DNA of 60,966 bases from Deltaproteobacteria bacterium (GTDB taxonomy: Bacteria > Desulfobacterota > Desulfuromonadia > Geobacterales > Pseudopelobacteraceae): NCBI GenBank assembly GCA_021781535.1, contig JAJXWO010000024.1:1-60966 (forward strand). Direction: 5' to 3'. Shown in pieces: positions 52,521-60,966 of this stretch. The position numbers and the translations under genes were made by a program. Position 1 is the stretch's first letter, and the number at the start of each line of letters is the position of its first letter. A model generated the notes under the pieces. It saw only the letters and a list, made by a program, of their open reading frames with translations, ran no database searches and had not been told where the DNA came from.

Positions 52521-54782
52521 CTCCCGGTAGGACTCTTCTGAAAAGTACCGGATGTTGTTGCGGCCGGATGTTTTGGCGCGGTACATGGCGGCATCGGCAT
52601 TTTTCATGACGGTCTGAAGATCGTCGCCATCATTCGGAAAGATGGCAATGCCGATGCTCGGAGTCGTGTGCAGGGTATGCTCGCCGGAGATAAAGGGGGC
52701 ACCAATCACCCGCAGAATCTTTTCAGCCACGTGAGTTGCGCTGTTTGGGCCGGATATTTCCGGGAGCACGATCACGAACTCATCACCACCCAATCTGGCC
52801 ACGGTGTCGCTCTCTCGCACCTGGCCTTGAAGCCGCCCGGCAACCTGAATCAGCAGGTCATCACCAACATCATGTCCAAAAGTGTCGTTAATCTCCTTGA
52901 AACGGTCAAGATCAATGAAGATGACCGCCACAGCGCTGTTGTTACGCCGTCCATGGCTGATGGCGTTATCCAGCCGGTCAAGTACGGTGAAGCGGTTGGG
53001 CAGCCCGGTCAGCGGATCGTGGTGTGCCAGATGCATTATCTTGTCTTCGGTCAGCTTCTGTTCCGTAATATCAGTGAAACTTCCAACATAATTGGAAATT
53101 TCTCCTCCCGCCTTTTTTACGGCAAAGATCATCAGTAGTTTTGGGTATACGCTGCCATCTTTACGCCGGTCCCAGATTTCTCCGTGCCAGTGCCCCTGAA
53201 CGGCAATGGTCTCCCACATGGCGGCATAGAATGCCGCGTCCTCGCGTCCGGATTTAAGGATCCTCGGGTTTTGCCCCATTGCCTCATGGCGGCTGTAGCC
53301 GGTCAGGCGGCAGAATGATTCGTTGACGGCGATAATGGTGGCGTTCGGGTCGGTGACGACTATCCCCTCGTTGCTGTAATAGAAAACCTTGGAAAGTAGT
53401 TGCAAGCGATCCTGGGCCCGTTTGCGGGGCGATATATCGGTCTCGACAGAGATGTAGCGCACCAGCTTCCCCTGCTCGTTCACAACCGGTTGAGCCTTGA
53501 TTTCGGCCCAGTAGCCGTTTCCCGCTTTATCGTAGTTGCGTATCTGTACGGTATATGGCCGGCATTCGGCAATTTTTCGCTCGATGTAGGCTGCAATGCG
53601 GGGGTCGCTCTCTTCTCCCTGCAGGACAGTGCCCGGTTTGCGACCGATCATGTCCTGTAATGTATAGCCGGTTTGCCGGGTAAATCCTTCATTTACCCAT
53701 TCAATCATTCCTTTACTATCGGTAATGGTGACCATCTCGCTGGTTTCACGGGCAACGAGCGCCAGTTTGCTCAATTCCCGGTCACGCTCCATCAACAGTG
53801 CCGTCATCTCTTCCAGGGCGGTTGCCGCCGCCGATATTTCATCCCGTTGTGCATGACAGATGGCGGTTGATGCGGTGTCTGCTGCAGCCGGGTGGCTGAT
53901 AGTGCCGATGTGCCGGTGTGCTATCGAACCGAGCGCCGTGACACGCCTGCTGAGTGTGATCACCCAGGAGCCGATTCCGCCCCAGAGCAGGCCGAACATC
54001 AGCAGCAGGCAGAGCCCGACAGCAGCGGTCAGGTCGGTGATGGAGAAAATCTCGGGGAATTGACGATATACCAGCAGGTCGGGAGCGTCTGCTTCAGTGC
54101 CCAGGTGGATTGACCCCGTGACAAAGTTGCCGGACCCGACTATGGGCATCCCCCTTTCGACGCCACTGGCTCCGATTGAGCTGGCAACAATGACGGAACC
54201 GCTGCGGAGAAAAAGTTGTGTGCGTGGGGCAGTGCTTCTGTGCAGCACGCTGTTGGTAAGCGGATGGAACGTTATCAGATAGCCGACACCATCGGTGCCC
54301 AAAATAATTGGCTGTCGAAAGACCCGGTAAAGTGTCGTGGTTTTTTTATCCAGATACCAGGCCGGAGTGGACCCGTCGGGAGAAAAAAACTGAAAGTGCC
54401 GGGCTCCTCCGCCAAAGCTGAAGAGGCATTTCCCTGTCTTGTCGGTAATTATGATGTGGGAGAAATACTGGTCATTGGCGAGTATGGCCAGCAAGCTGGT
54501 GAGACGTTCCCATCTTGTTGCCGGATCGTTCAGGAGGTTGGTGCTGTCAATCACTGATTTTAAACTGCTGGAGTCATGTTCCCAGTGCTGTACGCTGTCA
54601 CTGAACCTGTTTTGGTAGATGCCGAGCAGCTCTTTTAATTCGATAGTGGCGTACGAATGAAGCGAAGCCTGGTAGCCGATAATGCTGGTGCTGACCAGAA
54701 GTGTGGTCAGCAGCAGAAATATCAGAATCATGTGGCGCGTTCCCCTCTGCAAGAGGGTGGTATGGGGTGAGGGTGTTGGCAT
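52509..54782 (-). CDS. Membrane diguanylate cyclase with PAS domains (GGDEF)
   Basis: 757 residues from ATG 54782, which has GGAAGGAAT upstream; an upstream in-frame ATG at 54827 lacks this. A first membrane helix (about 15-40), periplasmic sensor (about 40-245) and second helix (about 245-275) lead to two PAS domains and the GGDEF domain (about 590-750). The active site GGDEF is intact, and RESD five residues before it is an inhibitory I-site. NDTFGHDVGDDLL keeps the Asp expected for guanine, so it should make c-di-GMP and not cGAMP. No EAL domain. It could feed the c-di-GMP riboswitch upstream of the Ig-repeat gene. Confidence 0.92.
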   Translation of the reverse strand: MPTPSPHTTLLQRGTRHMILIFLLLTTLLVSTSIIGYQASLHSYATIELKELLGIYQNRFSDSVQHWEHDSSSLKSVIDSTNLLNDPATRWERLTSLLAILANDQYFSHIIITDKTGKCLFSFGGGARHFQFFSPDGSTPAWYLDKKTTTLYRVFRQPIILGTDGVGYLITFHPLTNSVLHRSTAPRTQLFLRSGSVIVASSIGASGVERGMPIVGSGNFVTGSIHLGTEADAPDLLVYRQFPEIFSITDLTAAVGLCLLLMFGLLWGGIGSWVITLSRRVTALGSIAHRHIGTISHPAAADTASTAICHAQRDEISAAATALEEMTALLMERDRELSKLALVARETSEMVTITDSKGMIEWVNEGFTRQTGYTLQDMIGRKPGTVLQGEESDPRIAAYIERKIAECRPYTVQIRNYDKAGNGYWAEIKAQPVVNEQGKLVRYISVETDISPRKRAQDRLQLLSKVFYYSNEGIVVTDPNATIIAVNESFCRLTGYSRHEAMGQNPRILKSGREDAAFYAAMWETIAVQGHWHGEIWDRRKDGSVYPKLLMIFAVKKAGGEISNYVGSFTDITEQKLTEDKIMHLAHHDPLTGLPNRFTVLDRLDNAISHGRRNNSAVAVIFIDLDRFKEINDTFGHDVGDDLLIQVAGRLQGQVRESDTVARLGGDEFVIVLPEISGPNSATHVAEKILRVIGAPFISGEHTLHTTPSIGIAIFPNDGDDLQTVMKNADAAMYRAKTSGRNNIRYFSEESYREQEE

Positions 54783-55070
54783 TATTCCTTCCGGCGATGC
54801 CGGTACCTGACTATGTGGTGAGTGCAACGAAATACATGCTGTTGAGTATTGGTGCCGACGAATCTATAGTAAAGTGGACAATAAAATCAAACATTCATTT
54901 TCTGCGGGTGGTTGTATAATGTAATAACGCCTCGGATGCGTGCATGGCGAGATAGATTGTATAGCGGTTGAGACAGGCAAATATGCGTCCGGCAAGCGTA
55001 TCCGGAAAAGTGAATTGAAGCATGCATGAGGCGCCGGTAACGGAATTTAAAGAACGAGGGGAGAAATGCT

Positions 55071-55757
55071 ATGGCTGTTACACTTGCATTTGATGTGTAT
55101 GGAACTCTGATAGATACCCATGGTGTCGTTGCTGCGTTGGAAAAATACGTTGGTGATAAGGCTTCTGCGTTTTCCGCTACCTGGCGTGATAAACAGCTTG
55201 AATATTCATTTCGTCGCGGGTTGATGCAGAATTATGAAAATTTTGCCCACTGCACCCGGAGTGCTCTCGACTATACGGGTGCATACTATAAAACCGCGCT
55301 CGGCCAGAATGATAAAGAAGCCCTGCTGGATGCATATAAAGTGTTGCCGGCGTTTGATGATGTGAAGGAAGGGCTGGCCCGGGCGCAGGATTCCGGTTTC
55401 AGGATATTTGCGTTTTCGAACGGCAGCGCCGATGCGGTGGAGTTGTTACTCAAGAACGCGGGAATCAGAGATTACTTTGTGGGAGTGGTGAGTGTTGATG
55501 AAATGAAGTCTTTTAAACCAAACCCGGCGGTCTATAGTCATTTTCTGAGACGGGCCGGCGCTGTCGGGTCAGAAGCCTGGCTTATCTCAAGCAATCCCTT
55601 TGATGTGCTCGGGGCTGTTTCTTTCGGAATGCGTGCTGCGTGGGTGAAGCGTTCGGCGGACGCACTCTTTGACCCGTGGGGAATCGAGCCGACAGTAACG
55701 GTACATTCCCTTTTGAACCTTGCTGAGCAGGTTGACCGGGAGAGGAAAAGAATCTGA
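55071..55757 (+). CDS. HAD-superfamily haloacid dehalogenase, type II-like
   Basis: 228 residues. FDVYGTLID carries the nucleophile Asp8. FAFSNGS is motif II. MKSFKPNP gives the motif III Lys, and SSNPFDVLGA the motif IV region typical of L-2-haloacid dehalogenases. The cap domain lies between motifs I and II. It may hydrolyse 2-haloacids or be a phosphatase of unknown substrate. Single gene, with the terminator at 55829 after it. Confidence 0.85.
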   Translation: MAVTLAFDVYGTLIDTHGVVAALEKYVGDKASAFSATWRDKQLEYSFRRGLMQNYENFAHCTRSALDYTGAYYKTALGQNDKEALLDAYKVLPAFDDVKEGLARAQDSGFRIFAFSNGSADAVELLLKNAGIRDYFVGVVSVDEMKSFKPNPAVYSHFLRRAGAVGSEAWLISSNPFDVLGAVSFGMRAAWVKRSADALFDPWGIEPTVTVHSLLNLAEQVDRERKRI

Positions 55758-55828
55758 AGGCAGCCGGAAGAGATATTGCTACTGCTCTTTGATGACCTGA
55801 TGTATGGGGAACGAGACAGGGAAACAAA

Positions 55829-55868
55829 GCTCGGCGAAAACCGCCTTTTAAAACGGCATTCGCCGAGC
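55829..55868. terminator. Bidirectional terminator between convergent genes
   Basis: GCTCGGCGAA pairs with TTCGCCGAGC, with an inner CCGTTTT-like pair in the loop. TTATTTTT follows on the plus strand. It serves the dehalogenase and the protease gene ending at 55886. Confidence 0.75.
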
Positions 55869-55885
55869 CCTTATTTTTAGCTACT

Positions 55886-57285
55886 CTAATCGAGCGTGGC
55901 CGCCACATAAAGTGAGTTGTCACCGCGTTTCAGAAGAAACCGGATAATTTGCCCTTTTTTATGGGCAGCGGCAGCCTTTTCATAATCGTTAAGGGTTGCA
56001 ATTTTGCTTCCGTCGATCTCTTTGATAATGTCACCTTCGGTAATGCCCGCCTCTTGAGCCAGTCCGCCCGGGGTCACTGCGGTTACCATCACCCCGTTCG
56101 TCTCTTTGAGTTGGAACTGATTTGCCAGATCTTTGTTTATCTCTTTGACGGTCATACCCAGTTTGTCCGGAGTTGTTTCTTCTCCCTGAGACTCGCTGCT
56201 GCCGTCTTTCAGACGCTCGATAACGACCGGCACTTTCTTTTCCTTGCCGTCTCGCAGTAGCACCACCGTAACTTTCTTGCCGACGACGGTCGCTGCCACA
56301 ATCCGGGAAAGTTCGCTCGCATCCTCAATCTTTTTCCCATCAAACTTCAGAATGACATCACCCGCTTTCAGTCCCGCCTTCATGGCCGGGCTTTCAGGAA
56401 GGACGCCACTGACCAGCGCTCCCTTTTCGTTTTTTAACCGAATGATTTTGCCAGCTCTGCGGTTACCTGCTGAATGGAAACCCCCAGCCAGCCGCGAGTC
56501 ACTTTCCCATGTTCCTTGAGTTGGGAAATTATGGATTTGGCCAGATTGATCGGAATTGCGAACCCTATACCTTGGCCACCGGCAATAATCGCCGTATTGA
56601 TTCCCACTACTTCGCCATGCGTATTGAACAGGGGGCCGCCTGAATTGCCGGGGTTAATTGAAGCATCGGTCTGGATATAATCGTCATATGGGCCGCTGCC
56701 GATTACCCGCCCCTTGGCACTGACAATGCCGGCGGTAACCGTTTCGGATAAACCAAACGGATTGCCAATGGCCATAACCCACTCACCCACCTGGATAGCG
56801 TCACTGTCGCCCAGGCGTGCCGTTGGCAGGGACTCCTTGGCGTCAATCTTCAATAATGCCAGATCCAGTCGTTTATCGACGCCTTTTACCTGTGCTTTGT
56901 ATTCGCGGTTATCAGCCAGTTTGACCGTGATTTCGTCTGCACCGTCTACAACATGATTGTTGGTGAGGATATAGCCTCCATCGATGATGAAGCCGGAACC
57001 AAGGCTGCGCTGTTTGAAGGGATGTGGATTCGAGTTGTCAAAATAATGGTTGAAAAAATCCTGGAACGGATCATTGCCAAAGCGGTTATTAAATTGGTGC
57101 TGGAATTGCTGTTGTGGTTTTACCGTCTTGGCTGTGCTTATATTGACAACCGACGGTTTCAGTTTCTTGGCCAATGAGACAAAGTCAGGCGCGGATTCCG
57201 ACGCCCATGTTGTGCCGGAAAGCACAAGGGTTGCCAGAAGCGTTGCCTGCAGTACCGAGAGAAAACGTAGTGCTACTTTCTTCAT
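55886..57285 (-). pseudogene. degP: DegP/HtrA serine protease gene with a one-base frameshift
   Basis: Start ATG 57285 has GGAGG upstream. The signal peptide ends near residue 30 (TTWA). The trypsin-like domain is complete: NNHVVDGAD (His), DLALLKID (Asp), GNSGGPLF (Ser). PDZ1 begins [10 protein letters not shown], but the frame stops at TAA (56434-56436) just after AKSFG. The PDZ1 remainder and PDZ2 continue in the -1 frame to 55886 (GLKAGDVILKFDGKK; GGLAQEAGITEGDII). One base is missing near 56430-56440 in a T6 run. It could be a real lesion or a sequencing error; the rest shows no decay. A normal DegP is a periplasmic quality-control protease. Confidence 0.85.
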
Positions 57286-57371
57286 GATAAGCCTCCTCCG
57301 CGTAACATGGTTTGCATCATGGAATATCATATTATTAAAAAATCGCTGCCGCTGTAAAGCCAAAATTACAA

Positions 57372-57387
57372 TCACACAACGTGCCAA
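57372..57387 (-). promoter_or_regulatory. Sigma-54-like -24 motif upstream of degP
   Basis: The minus-strand sequence TTGGCACGTTGTGTGA matches the imperfect motifs at 25670, 34563 and 39990. The leader would be about 75 bases. It is weak as a sigma-54 promoter because the -12 C is missing. Confidence 0.3.
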
Positions 57388-57569
57388 ATATTTTTTGAAT
57401 TGTCATAAATAACGGTACATTATGTGGCAATACATAGTAATTCATGGCGGATAAATGCAGTTGCTACCGCGGTAGTGGCGGGTGGCTGCAGAAGGTGTGA
57501 TGTCTCCTTAAATGGCAAGACTCTCGGGGAATAAATTGCCAGAATAAGCGTGATATAGTTCTGTAGTAT

Positions 57570-57875
57570 CTATTTGAGTTTGCCGAGGGCCTTTAACGCT
57601 TCACACGGATTATCCTCTACGGGCGGTAGCGTAACGCCGTTAATTTTTGCTCGTTCGTCCATGCTTTTGTGGTGCTTATCAATATACTTCTCGCAGGCGC
57701 TGTAATCTCGAAAGCTCACGAGCTTTGCCTGATGGGCTTTCCGTTCATCGGGTGTCATTAATTGCCAGCCGTAGGTGTTGCACCGATTGCTGGTCCAGCA
57801 CCACTGGTGGGCAAAGGCTGATGATGTGATCAGCGCCGTTGTCAGGGACAAGACGATGGCTCTATTCAGGTTCAT
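57570..57875 (-). CDS. Small secreted protein, paralogue of 57945-58379
   Basis: 101 residues from ATG 57875 (GAGGAAAA upstream). Signal peptide about 1-22 (SAFA). The mature part has three or four Cys (WCWTSNRC, ACEK, NPCEA) and the motif YGWQLMTPDERKAH, then HHKSMDERAKINGVTLP. The next gene upstream encodes the same motif set. Periplasmic, function unknown. Confidence 0.78.
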   Translation of the reverse strand: MNLNRAIVLSLTTALITSSAFAHQWCWTSNRCNTYGWQLMTPDERKAHQAKLVSFRDYSACEKYIDKHHKSMDERAKINGVTLPPVEDNPCEALKALGKLK

Positions 57876-57944
57876 GCACTTTTCCTCTTTCAAACTAATG
57901 AGGTACAGCGCCGGGATTCTCCGGACGTTAAAAAGGTGTCTGAC

Positions 57945-58379
57945 TCAGTATTTGCGCCCACCACCGGTTCCCATTCCGCCACCAGGTCCCATGCCATTGC
58001 CGGGTCCCATACCTCCGCCAGGTCCCATGCCCATGCCTCTGGCTGGCGGTACGTCGGGAAGGGTAATTCCTTTCGCCTTGGCCCGAGCTTTCATGAGCTC
58101 GTGATGTTGTGTGCGGATTTGTTCCCGCTCTTTAACCGTTTTCGCAGCACGCAACCTGGCGCTATATTCGGCTCGTTCTTGTTGAGTCATAAGCTGGCTA
58201 CCATAGATTTGAACTTGTGATTTATCTTGCTTCTGATCCTGGATTTTATCCTTGGTTCTATCCTGGGTCATATCCCTGGTTTTATCCTGATCTCGTTGTT
58301 GATCAGCAGCAAATACAAAACCGGATGGCAGCAATAGTGAGGTCGCAACAACGTACAGTAGAACTGATTTTCTCATCAT
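57945..58379 (-). CDS. Secreted protein with Gly-Met-Pro tail, paralogue of 57570-57875
   Basis: 144 residues from ATG 58379 with AGGAG upstream; the longer frame has no site. The signal peptide ends near residue 24 (FAA). A charged DQ/DKT repeat region (RDQDKTRDMTQDRTKDK) is followed by YGSQLMTQQERAEYSARL and HHELMKARAKAKGITLP, matching the neighbour. The tail is built from GMGPGGG units. It is not followed by any assignable domain. It may bind a metal or envelope component; unknown. Confidence 0.78.
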   Translation of the reverse strand: MMRKSVLLYVVATSLLLPSGFVFAADQQRDQDKTRDMTQDRTKDKIQDQKQDKSQVQIYGSQLMTQQERAEYSARLRAAKTVKEREQIRTQHHELMKARAKAKGITLPDVPPARGMGMGPGGGMGPGNGMGPGGGMGTGGGRKY

Positions 58380-58683
58380 AGTGGACTCCTTTGGGGGGTG
58401 ACATAGAGCATACGTTGCCCACGCATGCACCAGTCTGATGTATGTGAAGTAGTGAGCAATCACAAGTCATGCCAAGACAATTATTGAGTATGGTTATAAA
58501 ATTGATACGTTAGAGATGTGTCGGAATGTAATGAATGGTAAAAAAGTTACCAGGGTCAGGATAATCAGGTGGCGTGTGTACGGCGCACTGGCGGATTGCG
58601 CCCGTAATTACGCGAAGGTAATTATTTCACCACGTGCTCAATTTATTACCTGCGGGTTTACAGCGCGCTGCTCCTCGGATGTA
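58380..58683. other. Intergenic interval
   Basis: 304 bases between pcm and the paralogue pair, with no gene or clear promoter that I can support. A 90-codon plus-strand open frame here lacks a ribosome binding site and overlaps pcm. Confidence 0.5.
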
Positions 58684-59328
58684 TTACCACCCGGCAGCTC
58701 CGATCAAGGGAACAAAGCGGACACCGCAGAGCTCTTCATGGCGGTAGTCATGTTCAGACACCCGCCGCACCCGGACCAGTTCCTGTAAATCGTAAGACCT
58801 TCCCACCGGAATGACCAACCGCCCTCCTATCGCGAGCTGCTCGCAAAGAGGCTGCGGTACTTTCGGTGCGCCGGCGGTGACGACGATGGCGTCGTATGGC
58901 GCATGCTCCGGCCAGCCGAGGGTGCCATCGCCTTCATGAATAACAACATTCGTATAGCCGAGTAGTTCAAGGCGTTGTCTGGCTGCCTCGGCCAATCCAC
59001 CCAGGCGCTCGACGCTATGTACCATCTTCACGATCCTGCTTAGTACTGCCGCGGCGTAACCGGAACCGGTGCCGATCTCCAGCACCCGGTCCGTATGGTT
59101 CAACTCCAGCGCTTCGGCCATGTATGCCACAATGTAAGGTTGCGAGATGGTTTGCCCTTCGGCAATTGGCAGTGGATGATCGCCATAGGCTTTTTCCCGC
59201 ATCCGTTCGTCAACGAATGCTTCACGCGGCACATCACGCATGGCCTTAATAACCGCCTGGTCCCGGATTCCGCGACCCAGCAGGTGATCCCGGATCATGA
59301 TGTCGCGTTGATAATTGAAGGTTTTCAT
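58684..59328 (-). CDS. pcm: Protein-L-isoaspartate O-methyltransferase
   Basis: 214 residues, full length for the family. VLEIGTGSGYAAAVLSRI is the SAM loop; PREAFVDE and the downstream QTISQPYIVAYM are family signatures. It methylates isoaspartyl residues so that damaged proteins can be repaired, in the cytoplasm. It starts 10 bases after amrS and is probably cotranscribed with it, an arrangement I associate with Geobacter genomes. Confidence 0.95.
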   Translation of the reverse strand: MKTFNYQRDIMIRDHLLGRGIRDQAVIKAMRDVPREAFVDERMREKAYGDHPLPIAEGQTISQPYIVAYMAEALELNHTDRVLEIGTGSGYAAAVLSRIVKMVHSVERLGGLAEAARQRLELLGYTNVVIHEGDGTLGWPEHAPYDAIVVTAGAPKVPQPLCEQLAIGGRLVIPVGRSYDLQELVRVRRVSEHDYRHEELCGVRFVPLIGAAGW

Positions 59329-59338
59329 GTATACGACG

Positions 59339-60349
59339 TCACAGGCCGATGCCGGCTATGGCGGCACCGCAGTCCGGACAGGCTCCGTTACTGATCCTGA
59401 CCTTCTCTATGGTATATCCGTAACGTTTGACCAGCAGGGCCGAACAGGATGGGCACCTGGTATTCTCGCCCCCCTCGCCGGGAACGTTGCCTTCGTAAAC
59501 ATATCGCAATCCCGCGGCAAGCCCGATATCTCGCGCTCTGCGCAGTGTTTCCAACGGCGTCCGGGGGAGGTCGGTCAATCTGTACGTCGGGTAGAACTGG
59601 CTTACGTGCCAGGGGGTGTCAACCCCCAGATTTGCAACAATAAATGCTGCTAAGGCCTGCAGTTCCTTGTCGGAATCGTTGAGTCCCGGAATGATCAGGG
59701 TGGTGATTTCAAGCCAGATCCCCTGTTTGCGGTATTCAATAAGAGAATCAAGTACTTCGGATAAACGGGCATGAACAATATCGCGATAGAAGTTTTCGGA
59801 AAATCCCTTCAGGTCGATATTGGCCGCATCCAGATACGGGGCAATTGTTGCCAGTGCTTCACTGGTAATATAGCCGTTGGTGACGAAGATGTTTTTCAAC
59901 CCCGCTTTCCGGGCGAGGCGGGCGGTGTCGTAGGCAAACTCGAAGAAAATGGTCGGCTCGGTGTAGGTGTAGGAAATTGATTGGCAATCATTGTCTCTGG
60001 CTCGCTGCACAACATCCTGCGGTGTTAGCTCCAATCCCCGTACCGGCGCATTCCGGTCTACCTGTGAGATTGCGTAGTTCTGGCAGTGGCGGCAACGAAA
60101 GTTGCATCCTACCGTAGCTATGGAATAAGACTTGCTGCCCGGCATGACATGGAAGAGCGGTTTCTTTTCAATTGGATCCACGTGTTCGGCGCAGAGTTTC
60201 CCGTAGACAAGGCTGTAGAGCATGCCCCCGCGATTCTCGCGGACTGCGCAGATGCCGCGGGCTCCGTCGCTGATCAGGCAGCGGAAACGACAGAGGCTGC
60301 AGCGTACCTGCTTATTGTCCTCCTGAGTATAAAACATGGCTTCCTTCAT
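59339..60349 (-). CDS. amrS: AmmeMemoRadiSam radical SAM enzyme
   Basis: 336 residues, GGAGG before the ATG. CSLCRFRC at the N-terminus and CPSC, CPDC at the C-terminus are zinc-ribbon-like pairs. The cluster motif CNFRCRHC lies near residue 82. NIDLKGF and TLIIPGLND are typical of the PflA-like radical SAM branch used by AmrS. The family occurs with Memo and AmmeMemoRadiSam proteins, not seen here; its reaction is unsettled. Confidence 0.88.
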   Translation of the reverse strand: MKEAMFYTQEDNKQVRCSLCRFRCLISDGARGICAVRENRGGMLYSLVYGKLCAEHVDPIEKKPLFHVMPGSKSYSIATVGCNFRCRHCQNYAISQVDRNAPVRGLELTPQDVVQRARDNDCQSISYTYTEPTIFFEFAYDTARLARKAGLKNIFVTNGYITSEALATIAPYLDAANIDLKGFSENFYRDIVHARLSEVLDSLIEYRKQGIWLEITTLIIPGLNDSDKELQALAAFIVANLGVDTPWHVSQFYPTYRLTDLPRTPLETLRRARDIGLAAGLRYVYEGNVPGEGGENTRCPSCSALLVKRYGYTIEKVRISNGACPDCGAAIAGIGL

Positions 60350-60776
60350 TATATATTCCTCCGTGTAAAGCTCTGCATTAATGACGATTGTTTTTCCCTC
60401 ATTACGACGAAGGGGATTCTGTTAGTATAGCATTTTCTATTCAATTCTCACGCCACTGCGGTAAAAAAACGCATCTTAATAATTAAGTTATCCCTTCACG
60501 TGCAACACAAATAAATGTCGTTAGGGCAACTATCGTACATGGAGACATACGCGTCACTACGCGAACCTGTAACAGGTAAAAAAAATAACGGTGTTAAAAA
60601 ATAATTACTCTAAAAAAACGTTGTAAATAAATATGTTACTGCAATAACCCTCCATTTTTTTCTAACTCCCATAAAAATTTAACATGCCGTATTACATCAT
60701 CAATTTATAACGTTCTAATATATAAAGACAATTTTAATATTTACTCTGGCACTGTCATTGCTCATGTCAAAAGATT
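60350..60776. other. A+T-rich intergenic interval with a sigma-54 promoter at its end
   Basis: 427 bases, no gene. Most is A/T-rich repeats without stems. The sigma-54 core at 60747 is the only clear signal. Confidence 0.6.
60747..60762 (+). promoter_or_regulatory. Near-perfect sigma-54 promoter
   Basis: TGGCACTGTCATTGCT matches TGGCAC-N5-TTGCW in full, with GG-N10-GC. Its predicted start, near 60773, is only 4 bases before the ATG at 60777. Confidence 0.75.
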
Positions 60777-60966
60777 ATGACCGAATCGGATAAAGACAAA
60801 ACCAAAAATGACACGGCGACACCATGCTTGTGTGAATTTTCGAGCCATCCCTTCGATGACTGTTATTGCTGTAGCGTCACCGGCAGGTCGGCGCACAACA
60901 TTGCCACCTATTGCATGGATAACTATCTTGAATGCCCGATATATCAAAAGCGGAAACGTCAAAACA
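60777..60966 (+). CDS. Cys-rich small protein, cut at the window end
   Basis: 63 codons are visible and the frame is open to the end. The first 16 residues are charged (TESDKDKTKND), followed by CLCEF, DDCYCCSVT, YCMDNYLECPIYQ. Eight cysteines in CxC and CxxC-like spacing suggest a metal or iron-sulfur site. I think related proteins occur in Geobacter, but I cannot name the family. If transcription starts at 60773 the message would be nearly leaderless, so the start may be further inside. Confidence 0.6.
   Translation, partial: MTESDKDKTKNDTATPCLCEFSSHPFDDCYCCSVTGRSAHNIATYCMDNYLECPIYQKRKRQN

Noticed and set aside
56430..56445. Programmed -1 frameshift in degP using the A-rich run
   Set aside because: The stop codon is met before the slippery A run in the zero frame, so standard slippage would not bypass it.
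60762..60962. Minus-strand 66-codon open frame at the window end
   Set aside because: It is the mirror of the plus-strand Cys-rich frame, without a start signal.
1..60966. Mobile elements, CRISPR arrays, tRNA or rRNA genes
   Set aside because: No transposase, integrase, regular repeat-spacer array or RNA gene signature was recognised anywhere in the window.

Overview
The window looks like chromosomal DNA of a Geobacter-type member of the Desulfuromonadota. The evidence is a combination of traits: an exosortase/EpsI exopolysaccharide locus, two GEMM-class cyclic-dinucleotide riboswitches of the kind frequent in Geobacter, a geopeptide-like RiPP pair, many PAS-rich sensor kinases, and adjacent pcm and amrS genes. 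No rRNA, tRNA, CRISPR array, transposase or integrase was seen. This assignment is inference from gene content, not a database match.

Region 1 (1-25.4 kb) is a large, almost entirely plus-strand extracellular polysaccharide cluster. It holds an adenylation enzyme cut by the window edge, a cupin-like protein, many GT2 and GT4 glycosyltransferases, a DegT aminotransferase, exosortase plus EpsI, an O-antigen ligase/polymerase-like membrane protein, a GNAT acetyltransferase, a GMC oxidoreductase, an epimerase/dehydratase and an asparagine-synthase-type amidotransferase. Two operons in it start at sigma-54 promoters that share an identical 16-base core (6457 and 19781) and matching upstream sequence at the same distance. 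Two secreted jelly-roll-like proteins (17.6-19.5 kb) sit between these operons behind a GEMM riboswitch.

Region 2 (25.5-29.6 kb) encodes a Thr/Pro-linker lipoprotein and an 846-residue secreted protein with an FN3 domain, six Ig-like repeats and a DUF4082-like domain. The latter lies behind a second GEMM riboswitch. Both riboswitch promoters carry a CRP/FNR-type palindrome (AGTGA-N6-TCACA). Sigma-54, a CRP-family regulator and cyclic dinucleotides therefore seem to converge on matrix production.

Region 3 (29.8-44.5 kb) is a mixed regulatory and envelope region on the plus strand. It has a small conserved-looking protein, a PAS histidine kinase, a large hybrid kinase, two paralogous STAS proteins, an unusually long GH13 amylase-like enzyme coupled to a 30-codon ORF, a lytic transglycosylase-like protein, a metallophosphoesterase, a cold-shock protein, a cyclopropane fatty acid synthase and an overlapping FAD reductase.

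Region 4 (44.6-54.8 kb) is mainly minus strand: a small periplasmic protein, PagL-type lipid A deacylase, and an operon of TonB-dependent receptor, periplasmic binding protein and hybrid kinase. Divergent from this operon is a RiPP locus with a 27-residue Cys-Cys peptide and a radical SAM/SPASM maturase, followed by a convergent diguanylate cyclase.

Region 5 (55-61 kb) has a HAD dehalogenase-like enzyme, a DegP-type protease gene broken by a one-base frameshift, two paralogous small secreted proteins, pcm, amrS, and the start of a Cys-rich protein just behind a near-perfect sigma-54 promoter.

The strongest leads are the dual riboswitch/sigma-54/CRP control of the matrix locus and the RiPP locus facing a TonB receptor and sensor kinase operon.
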